Shown: positions 25,858 through 35,629 of the stretch, in pieces
How positions within the stretch are numbered: the stretch's first letter is position 1
Layout: each line of letters starts with the position of its first letter
Source of the DNA: Brevibacterium permense
GTDB lineage: Bacteria; Actinomycetota; Actinomycetes; Actinomycetales; Brevibacteriaceae
Direction of reading: 5' to 3'
DNA length: 64,000 nt
NCBI RefSeq assembly: GCF_025506275.1
Contig: NZ_QYCP01000095.1
Coordinates: 230,004-294,003 of the forward strand
Made by a program: the position numbers and the translations under genes
Notes under the pieces: model-generated
What the model was told of the DNA's origin: nothing
Database searches by the model: none
What the model saw: the letters and a program-made list of their open reading frames with translations, nothing else

Positions 25858-28800
25858 TCAACCGTTCTGCGCAGCTCCGGCCTCCTTGACTTCCGTGGCA
25901 TCCGACTCGACGACAGGCAGGATGGCGTCGAGGAACTGGTGTGCCCACCGCAGGATGTCCGAATCAGTCATCTCCTTGGAATCGAATCCGGTGCCCGCCA
26001 TCGGCTTCGGGACGAGGACCGAACGCAGCGCCGGTTTGAGCAGAGACTTCGGGTACAGACGCTTGAGCCTGACCACCTGGGAGTCTGAGAGTTCGACGGG
26101 TCCGAAGCGGATGAAGTTGCCCTGCATGACGATGTCGTTGACCCCGGAAGCGCGGGCGCGAATGCGCAGCCGGGCGACATCTGCGAGGACACCGACGGGT
26201 TCTGGATAGGGGCCGTAGCGGTCGGTGAGTTCGTCGAGGACCTCCTGCAGCTGTGCTTCGTCGGTCGCCGCGGCCAACTTTCGGTAGGCCTCGAGACGCA
26301 GTCGTTCGTGGTCGACATAGTCGGCCGGCAGGTGGGCGTCGACGGGCAGTTCGATGCGCATGTCCGCCTCGGGTTCGGTCTCCTCGCCGCGGAACTTCGC
26401 CACGGCCTCTCCGACGAGTCGGACGTAGAGGTCGAAGCCGACGCCTTCGATATGGCCGGACTGCTGGCCGCCGAGCAGATTGCCGGCCCCGCGGATCTCG
26501 AGGTCTTTCATCGCCACCTGCATTCCGGCACCCAGTTCGGTGTGCGCGGCCAGAGTCGTCAGACGATCGTGTGCGGTCTCGGTCAGCTGAGTGTCCGGCG
26601 GGTAGAGGAAGTAGGCGTAGGCCCGTTCGCGTCCACGTCCCACGCGTCCGCGCAGCTGATGCAGCTGGGAGAGCCCGTACTTGTCGGCGTTGTCGATGAC
26701 GAGCGTGTTCGCATTGGCGATGTCGATTCCTGTTTCGACGATCGTCGTGCACACGAGCACATCGTATTTCTTCTCCCAGAAGTCGACGATGACCTGTTCG
26801 AGTCGGGTCTCGTTCATCTTGCCGTGGGCGATGGCGATTCGCGCCTCGGGCACCATTTCGGCGATGTGTCCGGCGACTGCTTCGATATCGCGGACCCTGT
26901 TGTGGATGTAGAAGACCTGTCCTTCGCGCATGAGCTCGCGTCGGATCGCGGCCTTGATCTGCTTGTCTTCGCGTTTGCCGACATAGGTCAGCACCGGGTG
27001 CCGCTCTTCCGGAGGTGTGGCAAGAGTCGACATCTCGCGGATGCCGGTCACCGCCATCTCCAGAGTGCGTGGGATCGGGGTCGCGGACATGGCGAGGACG
27101 TCGACGTTCGTCCGCAGCGCCTTGAGAGTCTCCTTGTGTTCGACGCCGAAGCGCTGCTCCTCGTCGATGATGACGAGGCCGAGTTCTTTGAACCGCACCT
27201 CGCCGCTGAGCAGTCGGTGGGTGCCGATGACGAGGTCGAGCTTGCCGTCGGCCAGATCCTCCTTGACCTTCTCCGATTCCTGCTTGGTCTGGAACCGGGA
27301 GAGGGCGCCGATGGTGACGGGGAATCCCGAGTAGCGCTCGGCGAAGGTCTCATAGTGCTGTTGGACGAGCAGAGTGGTCGGCACGAGCACGGCGACCTGT
27401 TTGCCGTCCTGGATTGCCTTGAACGCGGCACGGACCGCGATCTCCGTCTTCCCGTAGCCCACATCGCCGCAGATCAGACGGTCCATCGGCACGGTCTTCT
27501 CCATGTCCGATTTGACCTCGTCGATGGTGGTCAGCTGATCGGCGGTCTCGACATAGTGGAAGGCGTCTTCGAGTTCGCGCTGCCAGGGGGTGTCCGGCCC
27601 GTAGGCGTGGCCGACGGTGGCCTGGCGGGCCGAATACAGTCGGATGAGTTCCCCGGCGATCTCCTTGACGGCCTTGCGGGCCTTCGCTTTCGTCGTCTGC
27701 CAGTCGGCGCCGCCCATCTTATTGAGATTCGGGCTCTCTCCGCCGACATAGCGGGTGACCTGGTCGAGAGCATCGCTGGGGACGTAGAGGCGGTCGCCGG
27801 GCTGTCCGCGCTTGGCAGGCGCGTATTCGATGATGAGGTATTCGCGAGTGTGCTTGTTCGCACCTCGCCCTGTGGACCGCTGCGTCATTTCGACGAATCG
27901 TCCGACGCCGTGCTGGTCGTGGACGACGTAGTCGCCGGGGGCCAGGTTGAGCGGGTCGACCTGGTTGCGTCGACGGCGGGTGGGCAGCTTGCGCATATCC
28001 CGCGTCGAGGTGGCCGCCGCCCGACCGAGCACATCGGCCTCGGTGAGCACGGCGAGTTTGAGATCGTCGAAGACGAAGCCGCCGAAGGACGCGGCCGTCG
28101 TCACGGTCACCAGGGCTTCGGGCAGATCGGTCGGGTCGTCGACGAATGAGGCGGGCACTCCGGCTTCGGAGAACACCTCGACCATGCGTCGGCCCGGACC
28201 CTGGCCTTCGGTGAGCACGAGGATGCGCCACTTGTCGTGGATGAGGCCCTTGACGTCGGCGAGGATCGCCTCGACGTCTCCGGCATAGCCCTTCGGGCTG
28301 CGGGCAGGAACGGAGAAGATGTTCTCCTCGGGGCCGGCGAGCTCCTCGTCGGTGGCGAATCCGCCGATCTCCCACCAGGCCAGCCCGATGAGGCGAGCTC
28401 CTTCGGCCATCTCGGCCACGGTGCGGAAGCTGGCGGCAGACAGGTCGATCGGGGTCTCTCCCCCGCCGGCGGCTCCGGTCCAGGCGGCTTCGAGGAATTC
28501 GTTCGTCGTCTCCACGAGGTCCGCGGCGCGGGCGTCGACGCGTTCGGGTTCGGTGATGATGATCTTCGATCCGGCCGGCAGCAGGGCGATCATCGGCTCC
28601 ATTCCGTCGGCGAGGACGGCGGAGAGCGATTCCATCCCTTCGACGGCGACTCCGCCGGCGATCTTGTCGAGCATATCGGCGGCGCTGGGCACATCCTCGG
28701 CGAGTTCCGCGGCCCGCTTCCGCACCGAATCGGTCAGGAGCAGCTCCCGGCACGGCGGTGCCGACAGGCGCAGGGGCTCGTCACCGTCGTCGGTGGGGAT

Positions 28801-29460
28801 GGACCGTTGGTCGCTGACGGAGAATTCGCGGATCTCGTCGACCTCGTCTCCGAAGAGCTCCACGCGCAGCGCTCGCTCCGAGGTGGCCGGGAAGATATCG
28901 ACGATTCCGCCGCGCACAGCGAATTCGCCGCGTCTGGAGACCATGTCGACTCGGGAGTATGCGAGTTCGGTGAGCCGTTCGGCGAGGTCATCGATCTCGT
29001 ATTCGTCGCCGACGGCGAGCTCGACCGGTTCGATGTCGCCGAGCCCCTTGGCCAGGGGCTGGAGGAAGGCGCGCACGGGCGCGATGATGAAGGTCAGTTC
29101 CCGGCCGGGAGTGGGGTGGGCGAGGCGGCGCAGCACCTCGAGGCGCTGGCCGACGGTGTCCGACCGCGGCGACAGCTTCTCGTGCGGCAGGGTCTCCCAG
29201 CTGGGGAAGATCGCGATCGACGCCGACGGCACCCAGTCGGCCAGTGCCTGGGCGAGGTCTTCTGCCTCACGTGTCGTGGCGGTGACGATGAGCTGAGGCG
29301 CCGAGGCGGCCCCGTCGGTGGTGACGGTGCGGCGCAGGATCGACGGCCACAGTCCCTTGATCGCATCGATCGTGCCACCGTCGGTGTTCGCATCGTTGAA
29401 GGCCGCGACGAGTTCGGTGATGGTGGGATTCCGGCGGGTGAGATCGAGTCCGTTGAGCAC
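25858..29460 (-). CDS. mfd: Transcription-repair coupling factor
   Basis: A 1200-residue ATP-dependent translocase that removes RNA polymerase stalled at lesions and recruits UvrA. In order there are a UvrB-like N-terminal module, a CarD-type RNA polymerase interaction domain (LAPGDYVVHDQHGVGRFVEMTQR, around residue 500), RecG-like helicase lobes with Walker A GDVGYGKTE, Walker B DEEQRFGVEHKE and ATPIPRTLEMA, and the C-terminal TRCF regulatory domain. The size is normal. The start is a GTG with no Shine-Dalgarno; TAGACT six nt upstream indicates a leaderless message. It is divergent from the arylsulfotransferase gene. Confidence 0.96.
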   Translation of the reverse strand: MLNGLDLTRRNPTITELVAAFNDANTDGGTIDAIKGLWPSILRRTVTTDGAASAPQLIVTATTREAEDLAQALADWVPSASIAIFPSWETLPHEKLSPRSDTVGQRLEVLRRLAHPTPGRELTFIIAPVRAFLQPLAKGLGDIEPVELAVGDEYEIDDLAERLTELAYSRVDMVSRRGEFAVRGGIVDIFPATSERALRVELFGDEVDEIREFSVSDQRSIPTDDGDEPLRLSAPPCRELLLTDSVRKRAAELAEDVPSAADMLDKIAGGVAVEGMESLSAVLADGMEPMIALLPAGSKIIITEPERVDARAADLVETTNEFLEAAWTGAAGGGETPIDLSAASFRTVAEMAEGARLIGLAWWEIGGFATDEELAGPEENIFSVPARSPKGYAGDVEAILADVKGLIHDKWRILVLTEGQGPGRRMVEVFSEAGVPASFVDDPTDLPEALVTVTTAASFGGFVFDDLKLAVLTEADVLGRAAATSTRDMRKLPTRRRRNQVDPLNLAPGDYVVHDQHGVGRFVEMTQRSTGRGANKHTREYLIIEYAPAKRGQPGDRLYVPSDALDQVTRYVGGESPNLNKMGGADWQTTKAKARKAVKEIAGELIRLYSARQATVGHAYGPDTPWQRELEDAFHYVETADQLTTIDEVKSDMEKTVPMDRLICGDVGYGKTEIAVRAAFKAIQDGKQVAVLVPTTLLVQQHYETFAERYSGFPVTIGALSRFQTKQESEKVKEDLADGKLDLVIGTHRLLSGEVRFKELGLVIIDEEQRFGVEHKETLKALRTNVDVLAMSATPIPRTLEMAVTGIREMSTLATPPEERHPVLTYVGKREDKQIKAAIRRELMREGQVFYIHNRVRDIEAVAGHIAEMVPEARIAIAHGKMNETRLEQVIVDFWEKKYDVLVCTTIVETGIDIANANTLVIDNADKYGLSQLHQLRGRVGRGRERAYAYFLYPPDTQLTETAHDRLTTLAAHTELGAGMQVAMKDLEIRGAGNLLGGQQSGHIEGVGFDLYVRLVGEAVAKFRGEETEPEADMRIELPVDAHLPADYVDHERLRLEAYRKLAAATDEAQLQEVLDELTDRYGPYPEPVGVLADVARLRIRARASGVNDIVMQGNFIRFGPVELSDSQVVRLKRLYPKSLLKPALRSVLVPKPMAGTGFDSKEMTDSDILRWAHQFLDAILPVVESDATEVKEAGAAQNG

Positions 29461-29466
29461 CTGAAC

Positions 29467-29472
29467 AGTCTA
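29467..29472 (-). promoter_or_regulatory. -10 element of leaderless mfd promoter
   Basis: TAGACT on the minus strand ends 6 nt before the GTG start of mfd. No Shine-Dalgarno is present between them. Confidence 0.5.
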
Positions 29473-29557
29473 GGCTACGCGGCTGACACGACCCATTCGG
29501 TGCCCGCTCGACAGGGCCCGAGGACCACGGGAGTCGAAAACGTGTGAGGATGAGCAT

Positions 29558-31036
29558 ATGGCCATGAAGAGACCCGTCCTTGCAGGTTTGGCTGCGGCGA
29601 CGCTCCTGCTCGCAGGGTGCACGGCCGATGCCGATGACGACATCGCAGTCGCCGAACGGTGGGACTTCCATTCCCGCCCCGAACTCGGCCCGCCGAAGGT
29701 CGATATCGACTCCGGGGCCTTCCCCGACGACAACGGAGACCTGGAGACCTTCCTCGCCCCGAAGGGACAGACGCAGACCGATGACACGTCGTGGGTGGGC
29801 GGCCTCATCCTCGACTCCGCCGGTGACCCGGTGTGGATCAGAGATGACTCCGGGGCCCTGTGGGATCTGCGCGTCCAGGAATATCAGGGGAAGCCGGTGC
29901 TCACCTGGTGGGAGGGTCTGGCCGAGACCCCGCACACCGCCGGCGAGGTCGTCGTGCTCGACGACTCGTATCAGGAGATCGCCCGTGTCGGCATGGGCGG
30001 AGAGCTTCCCAAGGACACGTCCGACCTGCACGAGACGACGATCACCGCCGATGACACAATGTTCCTCATCTCCTATGTGAAGACGCAGACGGATCTCAGC
30101 TCAGTCGGCGGAGCCAAGGACGGCTGGGTCTGGGAGGGCATCGTCCAGGAGGTCGACATCGCAAGCGGTGATCCCCTGTTCGAATGGCGCTCCCTCGACG
30201 TCGTGCCCGTCGATCAGACCGAGACGGAGCTCAAGGAGGGTGAGGGCACGAAGGACGAGCCCTTCGACTACATCCACCTCAACTCCGTGTCCGAGGACGA
30301 CGACGGCAGGGCTCTCCTCGTCTCGGCGCGCAATACCCACGCTGTCTACCAGCTCGACCGGAAGAGTGCCGATCTCAACTGGGTCCTCGGCGGCAAGGCC
30401 TCGGACTTCGAGATGGGCGAGGGCGCACAGTTCGCCTGGCAGCACGATGCCCAGCGCCGCTCCGATGGGACGCTGACCCTGTTCGACAACCACGCCGCGC
30501 CTCGGCTCGGCGACACCCGCGGTCTGCGCCTCGACGTCGATGAGAAGAAGAAGCGCGCCGAGGTGGTCACGGAGTATCTCGCCCCCGACGACCGTTCGTC
30601 GGGCAGTCAGGGCAACTTCCAGGAGCTGCCCAACGGCAACATCGTCCTCGGCTGGGGTTCGGAGCCCTATGTCTCCGAGTTCACCAAGGACGGGCAGCTG
30701 CTCGCCGACCTCACCTTCACCGGCGGATCGAACTACCGTGCCTACCGCTTCGACTGGCATGCCCAACCGACCGCTCCCCCGACCGCCACGAAGTCGCAGC
30801 CGCAGGCCGACATCACTCGGGTGCACATGAGCTGGAACGGTGCCACCGAGGTGGCTTCGTGGAGAGTACTCAGCGGTGACGATGAGGAGCACCTCGTCGA
30901 AAACACCGAGGTCGAGCGCACCGGCTTCGAAACGGCGGCGGACATCACCCCGAACGGTTCGACGATCATCGTCGAAGCTCTCGACGCGGACGGCAAGTCC
31001 CTCGGGTCGACCAGAGCGGAGCCTCAGAACAGATAG
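29558..31036 (+). CDS. Arylsulfotransferase-family lipoprotein
   Basis: A 492-residue exported protein. The signal peptide ends in the lipobox LLAGC, so the cysteine near residue 22 should be lipidated and the protein tethered outside the membrane. The body is a beta-propeller of the ASST type, with DLHETTITADDTMF, YIHLNSVSEDDDG and FAWQHDAQRRSDGTLTLFDNHA; the histidine of QHDA lies in the region of the family's catalytic histidine. ASST enzymes move sulfate between phenols, but actinobacterial homologues are mostly untested. GAGG lies about 10 nt upstream of the ATG. Divergent from mfd; no sulfation genes are nearby. Confidence 0.82.
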   Translation: MAMKRPVLAGLAAATLLLAGCTADADDDIAVAERWDFHSRPELGPPKVDIDSGAFPDDNGDLETFLAPKGQTQTDDTSWVGGLILDSAGDPVWIRDDSGALWDLRVQEYQGKPVLTWWEGLAETPHTAGEVVVLDDSYQEIARVGMGGELPKDTSDLHETTITADDTMFLISYVKTQTDLSSVGGAKDGWVWEGIVQEVDIASGDPLFEWRSLDVVPVDQTETELKEGEGTKDEPFDYIHLNSVSEDDDGRALLVSARNTHAVYQLDRKSADLNWVLGGKASDFEMGEGAQFAWQHDAQRRSDGTLTLFDNHAAPRLGDTRGLRLDVDEKKKRAEVVTEYLAPDDRSSGSQGNFQELPNGNIVLGWGSEPYVSEFTKDGQLLADLTFTGGSNYRAYRFDWHAQPTAPPTATKSQPQADITRVHMSWNGATEVASWRVLSGDDEEHLVENTEVERTGFETAADITPNGSTIIVEALDADGKSLGSTRAEPQNR

Positions 31037-31158
31037 TTTCGAGGGTTGGACCCGTCGTGCATATTTCGAGGCGATAACGGGCCTAACGGAACGATCACGA
31101 TTGCCCGGATGGCCCGGATGTTCGGGGTTCTCCAATCTTCATCACCCACAATTGGAAC

Positions 31159-31875
31159 ATGACCGACAACTCCCCCCGTTTCTCCGCCGAGGAATCCCGA
31201 CTCCTCTTCGGCCCTGACTCCACCGACTCCGGATCTCCCCGCTCCGGCCGTTCCGCGAATCCCCCGGTTGCGCACCTGAACACCACCGCCGACCGGCCGC
31301 ATCTGCTCTCTCGGTTCGCTCCGGTGCTGATCGTCCTGGCCGTCATGTGGGTCATCGAGATCGTCGATGCGATCCTCCCCGCCGACCTCGACGTCTTCAG
31401 TCTGGAGTCATGGAATCCGCTCTCGCTCTACGGCCTGGTCACCTCGCCGCTGCTTCATTCGGGATTCGGCCATCTGCTGGCCAATACCTTCCCGTTCCTC
31501 GTCCTCGGCATCGTCATCGCCTTCGAAGGCAAGCGGCGGTTCTGGACGGTCACGGGCATCACCGCGCTGAGCTCCGGGCTCGGGGCGTGGCTGACCACAC
31601 TGCCCGGCCAGCACATCGTCGGCGCTTCGGGCATCGTCTTCGGATTCTTCGGCTACCTCGCGCTGCGCACCTGGTTCACCGATGACCTGCTGCGCAAGAT
31701 CATCTACTTCGCCATCGGCCTTTTCATCTTCGTCACCTACGGCGCATCGATGATCTTCGGCATGCTGCCGCAGACGAACGACATCTCCTGGCAGGGCCAC
31801 CTGTTCGGATTCGCCGGCGGCATCTTCGCCGCATGGTGGCTGCACCGTCGCCCGGAGAAGCAGAAGACGGCCTGA
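31159..31875 (+). CDS. Rhomboid-family intramembrane serine protease
   Basis: A 238-residue membrane protein with about six helices after a disordered cytosolic N-terminus of about 50 residues. The catalytic dyad is Ser157 in VGASGIVFGF and His214 in WQGHLFGFAGG, and LLHSGFGHLLANTFPFLVLG is the conserved helix 2 segment. Rhomboids cut membrane-embedded substrates; those of this protein are unknown. Convergent with pth, 43 bp away. Confidence 0.92.
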   Translation: MTDNSPRFSAEESRLLFGPDSTDSGSPRSGRSANPPVAHLNTTADRPHLLSRFAPVLIVLAVMWVIEIVDAILPADLDVFSLESWNPLSLYGLVTSPLLHSGFGHLLANTFPFLVLGIVIAFEGKRRFWTVTGITALSSGLGAWLTTLPGQHIVGASGIVFGFFGYLALRTWFTDDLLRKIIYFAIGLFIFVTYGASMIFGMLPQTNDISWQGHLFGFAGGIFAAWWLHRRPEKQKTA

Positions 31876-31918
31876 GCCCCGGGCAGCGCCCGCTGCTTGG
31901 TCAGCACCCGAGGTGCGA

Positions 31919-32518
31919 TCAGCGGGAGTGGAACTTCTGCTGCATGTCGGTGAGCCCCTTGACGATGAGCTCTTCGACGGCATCGGCGAGGTCGGAGACG
32001 AACATCGGCAGGGTCGCGCGTTCGTCCTTCGTGAACGGACGCAGCACATAGTCGGCGGTGTCCTGTCGTCCCGGCGGGCGTCCCACTCCCGCACGCACCC
32101 GCAGATAGTCCTTCGTCCCCAGCGCCGAGGTCATTGAGCGCAGTCCGTTGTGCCCGCCCTCTCCCCCGCCGAGCTTGGCTTTGATGGCGTCGAAGTCGAG
32201 GTCGACATCGTCATGGACGGCGATGATCCGGTCGGTGTCGATTCCGTAGAAGTCGGCCAGTGACCGCACCGGTCCGCCGGATTCGTTCATATATCCCGTC
32301 GAGGTGGCCAGCACCACCCGCGGACCGGGCAGGCCCGGAACGCTGCCGCCAGGCAGCCGCCCGGTGCCGACGTTCGCGCGCAGCTTCGTCCGCGTCAGTG
32401 TCGTCCCGATGCGGGAGGCGAGTTCGGCGATGACCATCTGTCCGATGTTGTGCCGAGTCGCTTCGTACTTGGATCCGGGGTTGCCCAGTCCGAAGACCAG
32501 CCATGCTTCGTTCGACAT
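31919..32518 (-). CDS. pth: Peptidyl-tRNA hydrolase
   Basis: A 199-residue enzyme that recycles tRNA by cutting peptidyl-tRNA released from stalled ribosomes. It contains VFGLGNPGSKYEATRHNIG with catalytic His23, HDDVDLDF with catalytic Asp103, and GGGEGGHNGLRS. Length is normal. AAGGA lies 6 nt upstream of the ATG. It follows rplY on the same strand with a hairpin between them, the order known from other actinobacteria. Confidence 0.96.
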   Translation of the reverse strand: MSNEAWLVFGLGNPGSKYEATRHNIGQMVIAELASRIGTTLTRTKLRANVGTGRLPGGSVPGLPGPRVVLATSTGYMNESGGPVRSLADFYGIDTDRIIAVHDDVDLDFDAIKAKLGGGEGGHNGLRSMTSALGTKDYLRVRAGVGRPPGRQDTADYVLRPFTKDERATLPMFVSDLADAVEELIVKGLTDMQQKFHSR

Positions 32519-32618
32519 TGCCGTCCTTGTCCGTCCTGTCCGTGCTCGCTGACCGAGTGGTGGGGCTTCTGTTCACCGCGGGGCGAGAGATGTGCCGGGT
32601 TCGCTCTTGAGAAACGCA

Positions 32619-32651
32619 TTCGGTGGGCCGCCCAACAGGCGACCCACCGAA
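32619..32651 (-). terminator. Terminator of rplY
   Basis: A 14-bp stem (one wobble) with a 5-nt loop, TTCGGTGGGTCGCC pairing with GGCGGCCCACCGAA on the minus strand, followed by TGCGTTTC. It lies between rplY and pth. Confidence 0.65.
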
Positions 32652-32706
32652 CAGCGTAGTCAGTCAGTGCTCCTCACGGCATGTTGAGTACCGGGAGGAG
32701 AGAAGA

Positions 32707-33348
32707 TCACTCCTCTTCGGAAGCCTCTTCCGCACCGGACTCCTCAGCAGCCCCTTCCTCCGTCGACTCCTCAGACTCTTCCTCGGCGTCGGACTCGGTG
32801 TCCATCTCGATCTCGTCCGAGACGTTGACGATGAGCTGCTCTTCGTCGGCGATAAGCTCGACGCCTGCAGGCAGCTCGACCTGACCGGCCAGGACGTGCT
32901 CGCCGGCGGGGCGGCCCTCGATGGAGACCTCGATGAGCTCGGGCAGCTTGGTCGCATCGGCCTTGACGGCGATGGTCGACTCTTCCTGCGAGACCATGGT
33001 GCCGGGAGCGGCTTCACCGATGACGTGGACGGGCACGTCGACCTCGATCTTCTCGCCGCGCTTGACGATGATGAGGTCGAGGTGTTCGATATCACGACGA
33101 ACTGGCTCGATCTGGACGTCACGCGCGATGGCGAGGACGTTCTTCGATCCGTCGGTGCTTTCGATCTCGAGCAGCGCGTTGGCGTGCTTGAGAGCCAGCA
33201 TGGTGGCGTGGCCCTCGAGCGACACGTGCACGGGATCTCCGCCGTGACCGTAGATGACAGCGGGAATGCGGCCCGCGCGGCGGATGCGGCGCGCTGCGCC
33301 CTTGCCGAACTCGTTGCGAGCTTCGGCCAGAAGTTTGAAGTCAGCCAT
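32707..33348 (-). CDS. rplY: Ribosomal protein bL25 (general stress protein Ctc)
   Basis: A 213-residue long-form L25 that binds 5S rRNA. It has the N-terminal L25 domain (FKLLAEARNEFGKGAARRIRRAGRIPAVIYGHGGDPVHVSL), the C-terminal TL5 beta domain (GEKIEVDVPVHVIGEAAPG) and a tail of about 35 residues made almost only of Glu, Ser and Ala. The E. coli protein has only the first domain; the acidic tail is common in actinobacteria. AAGGAG lies 5 nt upstream of the ATG. Confidence 0.96.
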   Translation of the reverse strand: MADFKLLAEARNEFGKGAARRIRRAGRIPAVIYGHGGDPVHVSLEGHATMLALKHANALLEIESTDGSKNVLAIARDVQIEPVRRDIEHLDLIIVKRGEKIEVDVPVHVIGEAAPGTMVSQEESTIAVKADATKLPELIEVSIEGRPAGEHVLAGQVELPAGVELIADEEQLIVNVSDEIEMDTESDAEEESEESTEEGAAEESGAEEASEEE

Positions 33349-33496
33349 TTTCTCTCCTTCGTGGTGAACTTACCTTCGAGCACCACGGCGAAACAGCCTG
33401 AGCACCCACGCGAACCTCGAACCCGATGGGTTCGTTTCGTGGGGCAGGACCGCGTCGATCACGGAGACATCAGTCTCCCTCGCCGAGGCAACCCGG

Positions 33497-34513
33497 CTAT
33501 TCTACGGCACCGTCCGTTTCGGCACCAATCCGAGAGGTCACGGCTGCAGCGCACGCATCGATTCCGGTTTCGGTGAGGAGGATGTCGTAATGGTTCGTCC
33601 CCTGCACATCGACGATGTCCATCTGCGGCCATCGCCGAGCGAAGTCGTTGGTCGTCTCCGGCGGGTACAGGCCCGGTTCGGCGGCGACGAGGTCGCGCTC
33701 GGCGAAGAGGAAGACCACTTCGGACTGGGTTTCGTCACTGCCCATGATCGTATCCAGGGCATCGCGGTAGGCGGAGCCGGTGTACATGTCGGCCGAATCG
33801 GCCTGCATCGCCTCCACCGACGTCGACGGTTGGAACGAATGGTCGTCCTTGGCCGCCAGATCGTAGACGAAGCTCTCGGTCGCCACGGTGTCGAGGCCGT
33901 CGACGAAAGCGGGGTGAGCGGCGAAGAACGCCAAGTACTCCTCGACGCTACCGAAGGTCATCGACAGCCGCTCGGCGGCCGGGCCGAGGACGGCTGCGAT
34001 GAGATCATCGGTGTCGAGGTCGTCATCGTTGAGGTCATCGACGGGGCCGTCTCCGTGGGGCTGCCCCACGGGCAGGGGAAGTCCCCCGTCGATGAGGACG
34101 GGTCCGCGGAAACGGCGGGCCGCCTCGGTGCCGGTGTCGACGTTCTGCTCAGCCGACATTCCGGCCAGGGTCATGGCGACGAACCCGCCCATGGAATGAC
34201 CGACCAGGGTGACCGGGCCCTCCGGGGCGAAGGCTTCGAGCACGACGGTGACATCCTCGGCGTGGGCGGCCATCCCGAACGGGCCGGGCAGGGTGCGTGA
34301 ATCGGCTCGTCCGCGCAGATCGGGCCCGATGATGCGGACGCCGGGCAGGGCGGAGACGAGGCCCGCGAAGAACAGGTGGTTGGAGGTGATGCCGTGGATG
34401 ACGCACACGGTGGGCACACGCCCGGGGCCGCTCGCCACCGGCTCCCACACTCCCACGGACAGCTGCCCGCCGGGGACGTCCACGCGGTACCGGTTGTAAT
34501 CGTGTGAGGACAT
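33497..34513 (-). CDS. Alpha/beta-fold hydrolase
   Basis: A 338-residue protein with the nucleophile elbow GHSMGG (near residue 110), oxyanion-region VIHGITSNHLFFAGL, and a C-terminal GTNHYDIL segment with the likely histidine. A long acidic insertion (PVDDLNDDDLDTDDL) forms part of the cap. It belongs to the general hydrolase/esterase group and no substrate can be named. No signal peptide is seen. The ATG at 34513 is preceded by AAGGGA. It lies between prs and rplY on the same strand with a strong hairpin upstream, so it likely has its own promoter. Confidence 0.85.
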   Translation of the reverse strand: MSSHDYNRYRVDVPGGQLSVGVWEPVASGPGRVPTVCVIHGITSNHLFFAGLVSALPGVRIIGPDLRGRADSRTLPGPFGMAAHAEDVTVVLEAFAPEGPVTLVGHSMGGFVAMTLAGMSAEQNVDTGTEAARRFRGPVLIDGGLPLPVGQPHGDGPVDDLNDDDLDTDDLIAAVLGPAAERLSMTFGSVEEYLAFFAAHPAFVDGLDTVATESFVYDLAAKDDHSFQPSTSVEAMQADSADMYTGSAYRDALDTIMGSDETQSEVVFLFAERDLVAAEPGLYPPETTNDFARRWPQMDIVDVQGTNHYDILLTETGIDACAAAVTSRIGAETDGAVE

Positions 34514-34573
34514 CGTCCCTGATCCCTTCGCCGAAGTCTTGTCTCCAGTGTAGGACCACACGGCAGTCCAGAC

Positions 34574-34612
34574 GATGCGAACCCCGAGCCGCATCGACTC
34601 GGGGTTCGCATC
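34574..34612 (-). terminator. Terminator of prs
   Basis: A perfect 15-bp inverted repeat (GATGCGAACCCCGAG and complement, 9-nt loop) lies 45 nt after the prs stop. No T-run follows, as is frequent in actinobacteria. Confidence 0.65.
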
Positions 34613-34657
34613 AGATCCGGCGCAATTGCGCGGATCACGGGGCCTCAGCCTTCGGGA

Positions 34658-35629
34658 TCAGACCTCGAAGAGGCTTGTGACCGATCCGTCTTCGAAGACC
34701 TCGTGCACGGCCCGGGCGATGAGCGGGGCGATCGAGAGCACGGTGAGTTTGTCGAAGATCTTGTCCTCGCTCAGCGGCAGGGTGTTCGTGACGATGACCT
34801 CGTCGGCCACGGAGTTCGACAGGCGTTCGACGGCCGGGCCGGAGAACACGGCGTGGGTGGACACGACGATGACGCCCTTGGCGCCGGCGGCCATGCAGGC
34901 ATCGGCGGCCTGGACGATGGTGCCGCCAGTGTCGATCATGTCGTCGACGAGCACGCAGGTGCGGCCCTCGACCTCACCGACGACGCGGTTGGCCTTGGTC
35001 TCGTTCGGTCGGGTGATGTCACGGGTCTTGTGGATGAAGGCCAGCGGCACTCCGCCCAGCGAGTTCGACCAGTTCTCCGCGACCTTGATGCGACCGGCGT
35101 CGGGCGAGACCACGGCGAGGTCGCCCGGGTACTTGTCCTTGACGTAGCCGGCGAGGATCGGCATCGCGATGAGGTGGTCGACGGGGCCGTCGAAGTAACC
35201 CTGGATCTGCGCGGTGTGCAGGTCGACGGTGATGATGCGGTCGGCACCGGCGGTCTTGTACAGATCGGCGACGAGGCGAGCGGAGATGGGCTCGCGACCG
35301 CGGTGCTTCTTGTCCTGCCTGGCGTACGGGAAGAACGGTGCGATGACGGTGATGCGCTTGGCCGATGCACGCTTGAGGGCGTCGACCATGATCAGCTGCT
35401 CCATCAGCCATTCGTTGATGGGAGCACAGTGGGACTGGAGGACGAAGACGTCGCTGCCGCGCACTGACTCGGAGTAGCGGACGTAGATCTCGCCGTTCGC
35501 GAAGTTGTAGATATCGGTGGGGAGGAGTTCGGTCCCCAGATTCTCCGCGACTTGCTCGGCGAGTTCGGGATTTGCCCGACCGCTCACCAGGACGAGCTTC
35601 TTATCGCCCGCCGTCGTTATCTCATTCAC
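34658..35629 (-). CDS. prs: Ribose-phosphate pyrophosphokinase
   Basis: A 323-residue enzyme that makes PRPP from ribose 5-phosphate and ATP for purine, pyrimidine, histidine and NAD synthesis. It has the RQDKKHRGREPISARLVADL loop, DLHTAQIQGYFDGPVDHL, and the PRPP-binding loop CVLVDDMIDTGGTI. I chose the GTG at 35629, which gives MNEITTAGDKKLVLVSGRAN and the family length; the frame runs open far upstream inside glmU. It overlaps the glmU stop by eight bases, so the pair is translated together. PRPP made here also feeds the pncB and purN-purH products encoded in this window. Confidence 0.95.
   Translation of the reverse strand: MNEITTAGDKKLVLVSGRANPELAEQVAENLGTELLPTDIYNFANGEIYVRYSESVRGSDVFVLQSHCAPINEWLMEQLIMVDALKRASAKRITVIAPFFPYARQDKKHRGREPISARLVADLYKTAGADRIITVDLHTAQIQGYFDGPVDHLIAMPILAGYVKDKYPGDLAVVSPDAGRIKVAENWSNSLGGVPLAFIHKTRDITRPNETKANRVVGEVEGRTCVLVDDMIDTGGTIVQAADACMAAGAKGVIVVSTHAVFSGPAVERLSNSVADEVIVTNTLPLSEDKIFDKLTVLSIAPLIARAVHEVFEDGSVTSLFEV

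Noticed and set aside
26308..28149. Plus-strand frame of 613 codons opposite mfd
   Set aside because: Shadow of the mfd reading frame caused by high GC third positions; no ribosome-binding site and no recognisable domain.
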